Positions 1 through 9,053 of a DNA stretch of 64,000 nt are shown here, in pieces; position 1 is the first letter of the stretch; each line of letters starts with the position of its first letter. The notes under the pieces are model-generated. The model saw only the letters and a program-made list of their open reading frames with translations. It did no database searches and was not told the origin of the DNA. A program made the position numbers and the translations under genes. Source of the stretch: Maribacter cobaltidurans (GTDB lineage Bacteria; Bacteroidota; Bacteroidia; Flavobacteriales; Flavobacteriaceae); assembly GCF_002269385.1 (NCBI RefSeq), contig NZ_CP022957.1:2599001-2663000 (forward strand), given 5' to 3'.

Positions 1-370
1 TGCTACTTGGCAGGGAGGTTTCCGTAAGTACATCTTCATATTCATCAAGAGTAGCCTTTTCTCCTCTAATGGCTTCTTCAAGCATAGCTTCGGCATCATC
101 CGAAGAAAACATTGCCTTTATGTCCATCCAAGTTCTGTGGGCCTTACTGGTAAGACTGTCCCCTTTGTCCACGTCTTGGCCAAAACTGGCAATTTCATTC
201 TTCAATTCGTGACCAAAATCGTAACGCTGCTTGGCTTTATTTTCAAAATACGTCTTTAAGGCGACGTTGTCCGTATTGTTTGCAGCCTTTTTAAAACCTT
301 TTTCCGCATCATAGGTTTTTTCCAAGATGTCATTTAATTTATTTCCTACTTTTTCTGTGTACGTGCTCAT
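1..370 (-). CDS. PA2169/DUF2383-type four-helix-bundle protein (partial)
   Basis: The gene runs off the left edge, so only the N-terminal 123 residues are visible. It starts MSTYTEKVGNKLNDILEKTY and is rich in Lys, Glu and Asp with alternating helices, including the segment KTYFENKAKQRYDFGHELK. This fits the ferritin-like PA2169/DUF2383 family, small soluble bundle proteins often found beside stress genes in flavobacteria. No function is established for the family. It is divergent from nothing close by; the next gene on the same strand lies upstream at 432-701. The family call is by recognition of the sequence pattern. Confidence 0.75.
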   Translation of the reverse strand, partial: MSTYTEKVGNKLNDILEKTYDAEKGFKKAANNTDNVALKTYFENKAKQRYDFGHELKNEIASFGQDVDKGDSLTSKAHRTWMDIKAMFSSDDAEAMLEEAIRGEKATLDEYEDVLTETSLPSS

Positions 371-431
371 TTTTATTCTCGTTTAAGTGATAGGCCTTTT
401 TTGGGATGTGGGCCATTTAACATGTTCATCC

Positions 432-701
432 TTACTTCATGTGATAGAACTTGTTCCTAAGCTTAAAGGACTCTAAATGTCGTTTCTTCTCATTCATGCG
501 TTCTGGATTATTTTTATTGGTTCCATCGTAGTCGAGGGAATCCATATCTATATCAATGAAGGATTCACTGGTGTTGGGGTTTTGGAACTTCAGCTCGGAT
601 TTTGTGGTTTTATCGAAAGCATTTTCCTTTAAAAAAATCAATAGGAAGCCCATCGCCGTAAAGATAGAAATTGCCCCTAATAGTTCTGCAACGGATATCA
701 T
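432..701 (-). CDS. Small single-pass membrane protein, unknown function
   Basis: An 89-residue protein. Residues about 5-24 (ISVAELLGAISIFTAMGFL onward) form one hydrophobic membrane segment at the N-terminus; the rest is polar and highly charged and ends in a basic tail. I recognise no domain. It lies about 60 bases upstream of the PA2169-type gene on the same strand and may share its transcript. The ATG at 701 is the only good start, as the membrane helix begins directly after it. Coding is supported by the clean hydrophobic/charged split and the orientation. Confidence 0.55.
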   Translation of the reverse strand: MISVAELLGAISIFTAMGFLLIFLKENAFDKTTKSELKFQNPNTSESFIDIDMDSLDYDGTNKNNPERMNEKKRHLESFKLRNKFYHMK

Positions 702-971
702 ATCTGGGTTTTTTACAAAGCTAATGACGCCCTGTATGTTCTATTGTCTTAATAAATCCGTGTTTTTGCTCAAACAAATACAGCAAATTTTTGTAGGTAT
801 TGGGTTAAAATTTAGAAGGTCGTAAATGGTTTGTGAATCTATTTTTTCGGAATTTCACAGTAATAGTTAATATTCCAAATTGTTTAGAATTTGTGGGCTC
901 ACTCAAGAGCCTCCTCCCCATTGTCCCGTTCTCCAACATTTTAGGGGCACTGGGGGGCACAAGTTCAAGAA

Positions 972-1195
972 ATGTCTTGGCTCATGATTAGAGAAGGTAC
1001 GGTTGTAAAATGGAAATGGGGTTCTGGATATGCCAAAGGCAAAGTCATGGAATCCTTTGACCATAAAATCACCAAGGAAATAAAGGGGGCAAAAGTAATC
1101 AGAAACGGAACAACAGATGATAAACACTCTTTATTGAACAAAACGATGGTGACCACGTTCTAAAAAGTGAGAGCGAGGTTGGGAGGGTTGAATAA
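972..1195 (+). pseudogene. DUF2945 (HVA1/TUDOR-like) protein, frameshifted
   Basis: The N-terminal part (REGTVVKWKWGSGYAKGKV ... TKEIKGAKVIRNGT) is a clear DUF2945 domain, a small TUDOR-like fold of unknown role. In the starting frame the protein ends abnormally at 1163 with residues unlike the family. The missing family C-terminus (LFIEQNDGDHVLKSESEV) is encoded one frame away from 1127 and stops at 1195. Restoring one A in the AAA at 1122-1124 joins the parts as DDKTLFIEQ. So either a real frameshift or a sequencing deletion. The start may instead be the ATG at 984, which gives the more usual MIREGT N-terminus. Confidence 0.8.
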
Positions 1196-1212
1196 GAACC
1201 CTTTTAATGGAT

Positions 1213-2109
1213 TTACTCCTCATCTTTCTCATTTTTCCCTGAAGCGATTTTTAGCTTTTGCGGAAAATCCAATGTCCTAATGGGGAATGGGATGTTGATA
1301 TCGTTTTGGTCAAACGCTTTTTTAACTGCAATCATAGCATCCGTTTTTGCCCTGGCTACCTCAAGGGCAGAAGTTGATTTGATCCAAAATCTGGTCTCAA
1401 AATTTATGGAACTGTCACCAAATTCCTCATATAGAAAAATGATGTCTTCTTTTTGTTCTATAGATTCAAAGTTTTCCAAAATGGTTTTCTTTACCAAATT
1501 CCTAACAAATTCCAGGTCAGATTCATAACCCACACCACATTCCAGAATTACCCTGGACTGCGCCGTTGTGGAATAGTTTTTAATGGGGTTTTCAACTACC
1601 AACTTATTGGGCAGAAAGACTAGATTGTTATCCGGTTGCTTAAGGGTTACGGAACGGAGATCCAAATCAATCACTTCACCTTCAAACCCGTTGCTCTCTA
1701 TCCAATCACCAAATTTTATATGTTTAATATAAGAAAGGACAATTCCAGAATAGGTATTGGCCAGTGCTCCTTGAAGTGCCAGACCCACGGCTAGACCTAC
1801 AACTCCGGCACCGGCAAGAACTGTATTGAGGGCTTTACTAAGATTAAGGATTCCCAGAACCAGGAACAGCCCCATAAGCACAATAACTATAGAGGCAATT
1901 TTGGACAAAAGACTTTTCATGGATGCCTGTAACTTGGTCTTCTCCAAAAGTTTTGCCACGCCCTTACTTATATATCTGGAAATAAATAGGGATACGGAAA
2001 AAACGATTACAGCTATAATAATGTTGGGCAAATTAAGGATGAGGGCATCAAACCAATCGTTCAATTTCTCCATCATTTTAGACCATGCCTCTGAGAATTT
2101 TTTGTCCAT
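1213..2109 (-). CDS. Small-conductance mechanosensitive channel, MscS family
   Basis: A 298-residue inner-membrane channel that would open under membrane tension during osmotic downshock. Residues about 25-50 and 68-90 are membrane helices. They are followed by the pore helix region with the Ala/Gly-rich stretch VLAGAGVVGLAVGLALQGAL, which is the MscS TM3 signature. The beta domain follows (FGDWIESNGFEGEVIDLDL), then the alpha/beta C-terminal domain ending PFPIRTLDFP. Length is normal for MscS. Gene order gives no partner. A second, more divergent MscS-like channel lies at 21227-22141. Confidence 0.92.
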   Translation of the reverse strand: MDKKFSEAWSKMMEKLNDWFDALILNLPNIIIAVIVFSVSLFISRYISKGVAKLLEKTKLQASMKSLLSKIASIVIVLMGLFLVLGILNLSKALNTVLAGAGVVGLAVGLALQGALANTYSGIVLSYIKHIKFGDWIESNGFEGEVIDLDLRSVTLKQPDNNLVFLPNKLVVENPIKNYSTTAQSRVILECGVGYESDLEFVRNLVKKTILENFESIEQKEDIIFLYEEFGDSSINFETRFWIKSTSALEVARAKTDAMIAVKKAFDQNDINIPFPIRTLDFPQKLKIASGKNEKDEE

Positions 2110-2190
2110 GTTTCTAGTTTAAAGATTATTTAAGGGTTTGTACTCCCTAATTAGTTTTAGAATTTCTTGTTCTGTTTTAGTTAGGCCGGG

Positions 2191-3200
2191 TTAATTTTTC
2201 CAATGTATATCTTCGTCAATACTCAATTCGCCCATTTCATATTTTTTTGCAACCAAGGGATGCACATAATACTTTCTACAGACATTCCTGGTATTTCCAA
2301 GTTGTTTTGCTGTTTCATCGAACGCCTTTAAAATATTCTTCTTCGTTTGAGAATCGGACGAAGGTCGTGGTAAATCCTTCAGGGTTTCATAGAAAACAAC
2401 GGTGCCTGCCCACGTTCTAAAATCCTTGGCCGTGAATAAATGACCACTTATTTCATGTATGTAATCGTTGACCATGCCACTATCTACCGAAGTTTTAATA
2501 CCCTCCTTGTCAAAAAATTGAAAAAGTTCCCAACCTGGAATTTCCTCACATTTACTTACCAATTTTACCAGTTTCTTGTTTTTAAGGGTTATGCTGTGCT
2601 TTTTGCCTTTTTTCCCGTGAACTCAAACTTCACATTGTCCTTAAATAGCGTTACGTGTTTTGATCTAAGCGTAGAAAGTCCATAGGTGTTATTCCTTTTT
2701 GCATATTGTTGGTTTCCTATTCTGATATGGGTTTCTTCCATTAGACTTAAAATCAAGGCCAATACCTTGTTCTTTTGCCCTCCCTCCAATCTTAAATCCT
2801 TTTCAATTCGATCTCTAATAATTGGAAGGGATTCCCCAAAATGGAGCATCTTATAGAACTTGGCCCTATTTCTTACAATAAGCCAAGTGGGATGATATCT
2901 ATATTGGGTCCTTTTTTTTACATCATAACCAATTGCCTGTAAATGCGCATTTGATTGGGTGGCAATCCTAACATCCTTCCAAGCAGGGGGGATGACCAAC
3001 TTCTTGATTCTTTCCAAATCACCTTTCTTTCTTAATGGCTTCTCATGCAGCTGGTATACAAATTCCTCTCCTTTTCTTAATCTTAAAATGGACAAGGTGT
3101 CCCGGTTGACATAAGTTAAGTCCATGTGGGATGCCGCCTGACTAGGTTGACTCATTAATTTATCAATGAAGTCTATATCATATGTAATGGTCGATTCCAT
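2191..3200 (-). pseudogene. DNA topoisomerase IB (poxvirus type), frameshifted
   Basis: Two adjoining reading frames together make one bacterial poxvirus-type topoisomerase IB of about 330 residues, which relaxes supercoils through a 3'-phosphotyrosine. The N-terminal part (3200 to 2589) has the fingers LRKGEEFVYQLHEKP, PPAWKDV and the arginine region NTYGLSTLRSKHV. The C-terminal part (2562 to 2191) has TAKDFRTWAGT with the second arginine and the tyrosine region NVCRKYYVHP. The break falls in a run of six A on the coding strand (2608-2613). One more A restores FTGKKGKKHSITLKNKKL, which holds the expected catalytic lysine region. Real inactivation and a homopolymer error both fit. Confidence 0.88.
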
Positions 3201-3304
3201 TAAAATTGGGGGAATGTTTTATTATTTGAGTTGTGGGGTATAAAAAAATGACTCAAGTATGTTTTACCACACGAGAATCATTTTTCAACCAATCAACCAA
3301 AATT

Positions 3305-3886
3305 CTATTTCTCGTATATCACTTTAGAATCTTTCATATCCTTATCTATTTCGGACATATTAGCGACATACTCGTATTTACTGTTGAACATGCTATCCGG
3401 TCTTTCACCAACAATAATATACTTTACGTCCATTTCTGGAGCCTTTAGTACAACTTGATCGGAAACCCTCATGGTTTTGTCACCAATCGAAGTATCTGTA
3501 CTGGTCAATTCTGAGACTACATAAAGTTTATTGCCGGAAGCGAATATTTTTCTAATATCAATGTTATGTTCGGTATCAGTAACTTCTGCTTCCACCATAA
3601 TGGTTCTTTCTTCAATTTGAGTACTGTCACCTTCGGGCATGTCCACATCTATATATGGAACTTCTACCTCTTCTTCCTCCATGACCACTACTACCTTGGG
3701 TACGGATACTGTTTTGGTGGTGGTTCCCACATCGATATCGGCCCAGTTTACATCATATTCCGGTAGTTCTCCTGCGTCTGCCATAACATCTACATCTAGT
3801 TCTGGCATTTCTCCTTTTTCTTCTTTTTTTACATTACAGCTAACAATAAGTGCCCCTATTCCTGCTATCATCAATAATTTCTTCAT
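3305..3886 (-). CDS. Acidic lipoprotein, unknown function
   Basis: A 193-residue predicted lipoprotein. The signal peptide MKKLLMIAGIGALIVSCNVK ends in a lipobox with Cys17. The mature part is strongly acidic, with repeats of the form xLDVDVMAD, YDVNWADIDVG and PYIDVDMPEG in residues 25-105. A more folded-looking C-terminal part follows (KLYVVSELTSTD ... VKYIIVGERPD). I do not recognise a domain. It stands alone between the topoisomerase and the divergent DUF2652 gene. An envelope location is inferred from the lipobox only. Confidence 0.75.
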   Translation of the reverse strand: MKKLLMIAGIGALIVSCNVKKEEKGEMPELDVDVMADAGELPEYDVNWADIDVGTTTKTVSVPKVVVVMEEEEVEVPYIDVDMPEGDSTQIEERTIMVEAEVTDTEHNIDIRKIFASGNKLYVVSELTSTDTSIGDKTMRVSDQVVLKAPEMDVKYIIVGERPDSMFNSKYEYVANMSEIDKDMKDSKVIYEK

Positions 3887-4135
3887 TATATCTTTTTTAA
3901 ATGTTCCTAATTCGTTTCATTACAAAACTAAGGGAGAAGCCCGGTCTCTTTTTGCTGTATCCCTAGGAATCTTAACGGTAACAGAATCTGTATGTTATGC
4001 TATATTTATAGCGGGTTTACGAAGTAATTATTTTAGTTATTGAGTTACCTAAATAGAAACAATTCCTTTAAGTTGGTACTTGCTTTGAAACGCTATGGCA
4101 AGAAAGATTTAACATATAATATAATCCCGAATTTG

Positions 4136-4750
4136 ATGAATTCCATGAAGACAACTCCAACCTTATTGTGTATACCCGATATAAGCGGTTTTACCGAATT
4201 TATGAGCGAAACGGATTTTGACCTTAGTTCCAAGGTAATTCCTACCCTTTTGAACAAAATAATATACTCCAATAAGATAGGCCTCAAGGTTTCAGAAATT
4301 GAAGGGGATGCTGTCCTCTTTTTTAGAACGGGTAAGATGCCCCCTTTGAAGAAGCTGATTGAACAATGTGAGAATTTTTATATTGAGTTTTATAAGCAAC
4401 TTGATGAGTTAAGGGACCAATATAAAGACTCCAAGGACGCCCCAATAATTCCAGAGGTACTTGGCCTTAAAATTATTCTTCATTATGGAGAGGAAGTGGC
4501 CTCTACCAAGGTGGGAAATAGAATAAAATTATTTGGTGAGGACCTAATCGTTGCCCATAGGCTTTTGAAGAATAAAATTAGGATGGATGAATATATTCTC
4601 TTGAGCGATGGTATCAGCAATTATTATAAGGAACACGACCTTGATGATAGTTTTGATTGGGGCCAGTTAAAAAAGAACTTTACTGAATATGACCACGTGG
4701 GTAAGGTCTATTACCATTATATCAATTTAAAGCCGCTTATAAGCAAATAA
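4136..4750 (+). CDS. DUF2652 protein, class III nucleotidyl-cyclase-like
   Basis: A 204-residue soluble protein if it starts at the ATG at 4136; ATG 4145 (MKTTPTLLCIPDISGF) is equally likely, while the longer TTG-started frame adds an unrelated leader. The fold signature resembles a class III cyclase homology domain. PDISGFTEF and EIEGDAVLFF supply the two metal-binding Asp positions, HYGEEVASTKVG fits the dimer loop, and LFGEDLIVAHRLL matches the G-x-N-x-A-x-R motif with Arg kept but Asn replaced. DUF2652 proteins have no proven activity. The motif match is seen here; cyclase activity is inference. Confidence 0.75.
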   Translation: MNSMKTTPTLLCIPDISGFTEFMSETDFDLSSKVIPTLLNKIIYSNKIGLKVSEIEGDAVLFFRTGKMPPLKKLIEQCENFYIEFYKQLDELRDQYKDSKDAPIIPEVLGLKIILHYGEEVASTKVGNRIKLFGEDLIVAHRLLKNKIRMDEYILLSDGISNYYKEHDLDDSFDWGQLKKNFTEYDHVGKVYYHYINLKPLISK

Positions 4751-4836
4751 GTTCTTTTTAGTTATAAAATCAAAGTCAGTTTTGATTGGAGTCAAGGCTT
4801 GTTTCTATTGAGCCAACTCTCCATGTTCCTTCTACG

Positions 4837-4844
4837 TAACTTTG
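4837..4844 (+). promoter_or_regulatory. Candidate -7 box of the dps promoter
   Basis: TAACTTTG fits the Bacteroidota -7 consensus TAnnTTTG and lies 35 bases before the dps start codon. No convincing TTTG -33 element is at the usual distance, so transcription may need an activator or another sigma factor. Confidence 0.4.
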
Positions 4845-4879
4845 AAGGTAAAAGGAATTATTAATCAAAAAATACTAAT

Positions 4880-5362
4880 ATGAGCTATTTGGATATTGAA
4901 ACTTCAAAGGTGGAACCAGTTGTTAAAGAGTTAAACACCTTGCTGGCCGATTATAATATCTACTACCAAAACCTACGAGGATTTCATTGGAACGTATTGG
5001 GCAAAAATTTCTTTGATCTTCACGTAAAATTTGAAGAGCTATATACCGATGCAAGAATAAAAATTGATGAAATCGCAGAAAGAATATTGACTCTTAGGCA
5101 TCATCCGGAAAGTAGGTTCACGGAGTACATAAAACTTTCGAAAGTGGAGGAAACCTCTTCTTTGATCAGTGATAAAAAAATGGTAGAACGTATATTAACA
5201 GATCATGAAATTATTCTTAGGCAAATGAGCAAGGTAGTTAAGAAAGCCGAGGACGCCGGGGATGAAGGAACCATTGATATGTTGGGAGGCTATATTGCAA
5301 GTTTGGAAAAGGTGAGCTGGATGTTGGACGCCTGGACCAAGGATACCCGGGATCAGTTATAA
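4880..5362 (+). CDS. dps: Dps family DNA-binding ferritin-like protein
   Basis: A 160-residue mini-ferritin that would oxidise and store iron and protect DNA from peroxide. The intersubunit ferroxidase site is complete: His36 in GFHWNV, His48 in FFDLHVKF, Asp63 and Glu67 in KIDEIAERI. Their spacing of 12, 27 and 31 residues is the one found in Escherichia coli Dps. Length is typical. The gene is alone between DUF2652 and an AraC regulator, has a -7-like box 35 bases upstream and a strong hairpin terminator just after the stop. Confidence 0.95.
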   Translation: MSYLDIETSKVEPVVKELNTLLADYNIYYQNLRGFHWNVLGKNFFDLHVKFEELYTDARIKIDEIAERILTLRHHPESRFTEYIKLSKVEETSSLISDKKMVERILTDHEIILRQMSKVVKKAEDAGDEGTIDMLGGYIASLEKVSWMLDAWTKDTRDQL

Positions 5363-5390
5363 GAATAGGATTCATTTAGAAACTATATAC

Positions 5391-5416
5391 AAAAGCTCCC
5401 AAGGAGAGCTTTTTTT
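5391..5416 (+). terminator. Rho-independent terminator after dps
   Basis: An eight-base stem AAAAGCTC / GAGCTTTT with a seven-base loop is followed by a T run, 28 bases after the dps stop codon. Confidence 0.8.
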
Positions 5417-5533
5417 ATTGAAGGATAGGTCAATTTGGTTTTTATCATAGGTCTTTAAAGGATCAAACTCCATAAATGTCATACCTTATCCCTAATTTTG
5501 GGCAATCTTGGGTTATACTACCCGGGTTTACAA

Positions 5534-6589
5534 ATGGGGAATATGATGACAATTACAATAACGGGTATTTCAACAAGTGATAACGTACACCAATTACAGC
5601 AACAGATTGGTGGTAATCTAACGGAAAGATGGGGGGAGTTTACGTTGTCTGTCAACAATGCCAAAGCAACGGGTTCCATTCGATATATTCCATTTGATTG
5701 GGGAGTTACCTTGTTGGAATATGATATTGTTTTTCATGAGGATGTGGTTATGGTACATGATTCCCCACAATTCAATCCCATACGTTTTTATTATTGTTTA
5801 GAGGGTTACTGTGAAAATCGTTTTGCAAACCAACCTGAGAGTGAGCGAAAGACCTTGGAGCAATTTCAATCTGTAATTATCGCCAATACAGATGATTCTG
5901 CCAGTTTTGGATATTTCTCAAAAGATGTAAAACTGGCCATTAACGTGGTGCAGATTACGAGAAAAAAATTCCTCAAGAAGCGTTTGAACGGCGTTGAGCA
6001 GCTCAATAAGAAACTCTATACCATTTTTATGGATGCCGATCATGAAAATCGATTTTCCTATTTTGGATCATACAATTTAAAGTTGGCCAATAAAATAGCC
6101 GCATTAAGAAAGGTGAAACATAAAAATGGCATGATAAGAATCATGCAAATTGAAGGTTTGGTCTATGAAATTTTGGCCATGCATATAGGTCAGCATGAAC
6201 GGGAAAGTAAAAATTCCCTTCCAGAAACTTCGTTGTTGCGGAGAGAATTGAAAATTATTAGGGATTTGGCGAATAAGATTGCGAAAAATGTATCCAAGGA
6301 TTATACTTTGGAACAACTATCAAGGGATTCCGGATTATCTCAAGCAAAGTTGCAAGAGGGTTTTAAGTTGTTGTATACTAGAACGGTAACGGAATATATT
6401 AGACATGTTCGTCTTGAAGCTGCTAGGGATTATTTAAGCAAATCCGACATGAATGTTTCCCAAGTGGTCTATTCTATTGGTTTTAGTAGTAGAAGTTATT
6501 TTTCCAAAATTTTTAAAAATAAATACGGAATTAGTCCAAGTGAGTTTAATAATAAAGTAAAAAGACCAATGAACGTGGAGGTCGTTTAA
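5534..6589 (+). CDS. AraC-family transcriptional regulator
   Basis: About 351 residues starting at ATG 5534; an upstream TTG at 5498 only adds twelve poorly fitting residues. The N-terminal 230 residues form a beta-rich sensor (FYYCLEGYCENRF, FQSVIIANTDDS). The C-terminal 100 residues are a double helix-turn-helix ending with NVSQVVYSIGFSSRSYFSKI and KNKYGISPSEF, the AraC signature. It is a close paralogue of the regulator at 31628-32629 in both halves, so the pair arose by duplication. Target genes and ligand are unknown. It is convergent with the small membrane-protein operon at 6601-7481. Confidence 0.92.
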   Translation: MGNMMTITITGISTSDNVHQLQQQIGGNLTERWGEFTLSVNNAKATGSIRYIPFDWGVTLLEYDIVFHEDVVMVHDSPQFNPIRFYYCLEGYCENRFANQPESERKTLEQFQSVIIANTDDSASFGYFSKDVKLAINVVQITRKKFLKKRLNGVEQLNKKLYTIFMDADHENRFSYFGSYNLKLANKIAALRKVKHKNGMIRIMQIEGLVYEILAMHIGQHERESKNSLPETSLLRRELKIIRDLANKIAKNVSKDYTLEQLSRDSGLSQAKLQEGFKLLYTRTVTEYIRHVRLEAARDYLSKSDMNVSQVVYSIGFSSRSYFSKIFKNKYGISPSEFNNKVKRPMNVEVV

Positions 6590-6600
6590 GAGCTTCCGTT

Positions 6601-6795
6601 TTATTTTAGTATTTTCTTAATTAAATAGAGCATCCCATATTTCTTAACAATGGAGATTGAAGTGGCAAGCCAATTGTAAGGGCTTAAATCTTCTTTAACT
6701 TCCTGTTTAAGGCCTTTAAGCTCTTCCAATGCAATTTTTCGCTCAAGGTCCAATCTCTGCAAATCATATTCTATCTCATCAAAGTTCTTATACAT
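6601..6795 (-). CDS. Small basic protein, DUF6327-like
   Basis: A 64-residue protein beginning MYKNFDEIEYDLQRLDLERK. The N-terminal half is a predicted charged helix with heptad-like Leu spacing, and the C-terminal half (SIVKKYGMLYLIKKILK) is amphipathic and basic. It resembles the short flavobacterial proteins called DUF6327, which regularly sit at the end of YtxH/holin-X operons; this is from memory of the pattern. It starts two bases after the holin-X-like gene, so the three genes are surely one operon. No function is known. Confidence 0.7.
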   Translation of the reverse strand: MYKNFDEIEYDLQRLDLERKIALEELKGLKQEVKEDLSPYNWLATSISIVKKYGMLYLIKKILK

Positions 6796-6797
6796 TT

Positions 6798-7145
6798 TTA
6801 ATTGAAGAATTTACGGGATAATTTCCTTACGATCAAATTGTCAATTCTATTTCGAAATGTAAAAAGAACCATGACTATGACAAAGAAAAATAATCCCATT
6901 ATTAAGCAAGAATAAATCATGCTGCCTAGGACCTCACCTAGATAAATTGTAGCGCCTACCGTTAAAAACAATATTCCTAAAAAAGCCAAACTACCGAGTA
7001 TGGCCATTTTACAGAACATTCCGGTAGTTGATGCTAATTGGTGAAAGACTTTAAGTTTGTAGTACTCCTGCGTCTTCCTATAAAACTGCTCACTTATGTC
7101 CACAGCCTTGTTAGAAGTATCGTTGAGTGATTCAAAAACCCCCAT
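6798..7145 (-). CDS. Phage-holin-superfamily (holin-X/DUF1469) membrane protein
   Basis: A 115-residue membrane protein. An N-terminal helix (residues 1-35) is followed by two membrane segments, about 42-67 (FCKMAILGSLAFLGILFLTVG) and 72-97 (MIYSCLIMGLFFFVIVMV), then a basic tail. This is the layout of the holin-X/DUF1469 group. Despite the name it is a normal cellular protein in Bacteroidota, linked to envelope stress and surface behaviour. It is the middle gene of a tight operon: its start codon follows the YtxH stop without a gap. Confidence 0.8.
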   Translation of the reverse strand: MGVFESLNDTSNKAVDISEQFYRKTQEYYKLKVFHQLASTTGMFCKMAILGSLAFLGILFLTVGATIYLGEVLGSMIYSCLIMGLFFFVIVMVLFTFRNRIDNLIVRKLSRKFFN

Positions 7146-7481
7146 TTACGAAGTCTTTTGGAGTTTCTTGTTTTTGGCTTTCAGCTCGGACAACTTCTTT
7201 TCCAGGGTGGTAATAACATCCTCTGTCTTATAACTCACATCAGATACCAAGGATTCTACCCTGTGGTCTAAGGATTGTTTCTCTGAGGCAATACTACTTG
7301 CCACCCTATCTTTTAGGGTGATAGCATTCTCAGTTAAATGATCTTTTGTTTCGTTGGCCTTGTCGGCAATTCTTTTTCTAGTAATCTCTCCTTTATCGGG
7401 AGCATAAAGAATTCCTAGTGCTGCACCTATGGCGGATCCTGCGATAATGGCCAAAAGTGTATTTCCAGTATTATTACTCAT
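7146..7481 (-). CDS. YtxH domain protein
   Basis: A 111-residue protein with one N-terminal glycine/alanine-rich membrane segment (LLAIIAGSAIGAALGILYAP) followed by DKGEITRKRIADKA, the YtxH hallmark. The long C-terminal helix is rich in Lys and Glu. YtxH proteins are small general-stress membrane proteins without a proven activity. It is the first gene of the YtxH / holin-X / DUF6327-like operon. An AT-rich 200-base spacer separates it from the divergent aldehyde dehydrogenase operon. Confidence 0.88.
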   Translation of the reverse strand: MSNNTGNTLLAIIAGSAIGAALGILYAPDKGEITRKRIADKANETKDHLTENAITLKDRVASSIASEKQSLDHRVESLVSDVSYKTEDVITTLEKKLSELKAKNKKLQKTS

Positions 7482-7653
7482 AATGATTGATTTTAAATTA
7501 CTTCATGATGTCTTTCATCATTTACATGAACAAAGGTGCACTTAAAATAGAACTTGGCTTAGCTCAAATACATTAAATATTGACGGCAATGCCTAAAGTG
7601 CAAAAGGGTTAACAAAATAAGGAAAAGAACTAAGACGAAACGCATTTCAAACT

Positions 7654-7661
7654 TAATTTTG
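7654..7661 (+). promoter_or_regulatory. Candidate -7 box of the aldehyde dehydrogenase operon
   Basis: TAATTTTG matches TAnnTTTG and ends 26 bases before the ATG at 7688, a distance typical of Bacteroidota promoters. Confidence 0.45.
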
Positions 7662-7687
7662 AAAGTTATACAAGCAAACAAAAGAAT

Positions 7688-9049
7688 ATGTCTAACATTT
7701 GGTCAAAAAACCCGTACACGGGAGAAAGCATAAAAGAATACTATAAAGATACATCAGCTTCCATTGAAGAAAAATTAAAGATGGCCCAGTCGGTCCAAAA
7801 GGAATGGTCGGATAAAACGATCGAGGAGCGTTGTGAATTGTTGCAAAACGTATCCGAGCTACTTCTGGATAGAAAGGAAGAATACGCAAAGCTGATAAGC
7901 ATGGAAATGGGAAAACCAATTTCCCAAAGTATTGCTGAAATAGAGAAATGTGCATGGGCGTGCGACTTTTATGCCTTTAATGTCGAAGACCTTCTGGCCG
8001 ATGAAATTATTGAAACCGATGCCAAGGAAAGTTTTATTAGCTACGACCCATTAGGATGTATTTTGGCCGTCATGCCCTGGAATTATCCCTTTTGGCAGGT
8101 TATGCGCTTTGCAGCGCCAACATTGACCGCTGGAAACACGGGTATATTAAAACATGCCAAAAATGTTCCCGGGTGTTCCAAGGCCTTGGAGCAGTTGTTT
8201 TTGGATGTAGGTTATCCTAAAGGTTGTTTTCAGGCCATTCTCGCTGGTCATGAGGAAATTGAGGAATTAATCAGGAATGATGGTATTAAGGCCGTGACCT
8301 TGACTGGAAGCGAAAAAGCGGGAAGGGGAATTGCACAAGCCGCCGGTAAAAACCTGAAGAAATCAGTGTTGGAGTTGGGGGGCAACAATTCCTGTATTGT
8401 TTTTGAGGATGCGAACTTGGACAAGTATTTGGATACTATGGTGCAGGCCAGGATGCAGAATACGGGGCAAAGTTGCATTGCGGCGAAACGATTTATTGTG
8501 TGTCCTGAAATCTATGATGAATTTCTGGAAAGATTTATAGGGGCGACCAAAAAACTTACCGTAGGAAATCCTATGGATAACGACACTTATATAGGTGTTC
8601 TTGCCAGGGCAGATTTGGCGGATACCTTAAAGGAACAAGTGGACAAATCTTTGGAGAAAGGTGCTAAACTGATTGTGGGTAACAAAAAGGACGGAGCATA
8701 TTTTGAACCCACTATTCTTACCGAAGTAACACCCGGAATGCCGGCATTTGATGAGGAAACCTTTGGACCCGTTGCGGCTATTATCAAAGCGGACAATAGA
8801 AGACATGCGATAGAATTGGCAAATATATCTAGCTATGGACTAGGGTCCATGTTGTTTACAGAGGATATTGAACATTCTTTGGAACTCATTCCTGAAATTT
8901 CCGACGGTGCCTTTTTTGTCAATGAAATGGTAAAATCAGACCCAAGGTTGCCCTTTGGGGGAACAAAAAATTCAGGGTACGGAAGAGAACTTTCAAGAGA
9001 AGGAATTTTAGAGTTTGTGAATAAAAAAACAGTTTACATTAAAAATTAA
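7688..9049 (+). CDS. NAD(P)-dependent succinate-semialdehyde dehydrogenase-like aldehyde dehydrogenase
   Basis: A 453-residue cytoplasmic aldehyde dehydrogenase. The general base Glu229 lies in VLELGGNNS and the nucleophile Cys263 in NTGQSCIAAKR. MPWNYPFWQ and TGSEKAGR are cofactor-binding segments, and EETFGPVAAI is the usual C-terminal motif. Length and motifs fit the short succinate-semialdehyde dehydrogenase group (GabD/Sad-like). The exact substrate cannot be read from sequence, so no gene symbol is given. It is the first gene of an apparent operon with the 55-residue membrane protein, the large phosphoesterase lipoprotein and the HD-DUF5706 protein. Confidence 0.92.
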   Translation: MSNIWSKNPYTGESIKEYYKDTSASIEEKLKMAQSVQKEWSDKTIEERCELLQNVSELLLDRKEEYAKLISMEMGKPISQSIAEIEKCAWACDFYAFNVEDLLADEIIETDAKESFISYDPLGCILAVMPWNYPFWQVMRFAAPTLTAGNTGILKHAKNVPGCSKALEQLFLDVGYPKGCFQAILAGHEEIEELIRNDGIKAVTLTGSEKAGRGIAQAAGKNLKKSVLELGGNNSCIVFEDANLDKYLDTMVQARMQNTGQSCIAAKRFIVCPEIYDEFLERFIGATKKLTVGNPMDNDTYIGVLARADLADTLKEQVDKSLEKGAKLIVGNKKDGAYFEPTILTEVTPGMPAFDEETFGPVAAIIKADNRRHAIELANISSYGLGSMLFTEDIEHSLELIPEISDGAFFVNEMVKSDPRLPFGGTKNSGYGRELSREGILEFVNKKTVYIKN

Positions 9050-9053
9050 AAAT

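Noticed and set aside
903..1127. Antisense frames across the DUF2945 gene
   Set aside because: They have no recognisable domain and run opposite to a clearly conserved protein sequence.
4040..4135. N-terminal extension of the DUF2652 gene from a TTG codon
   Set aside because: The residues do not fit the family, and two good ATG codons follow at 4136 and 4145.
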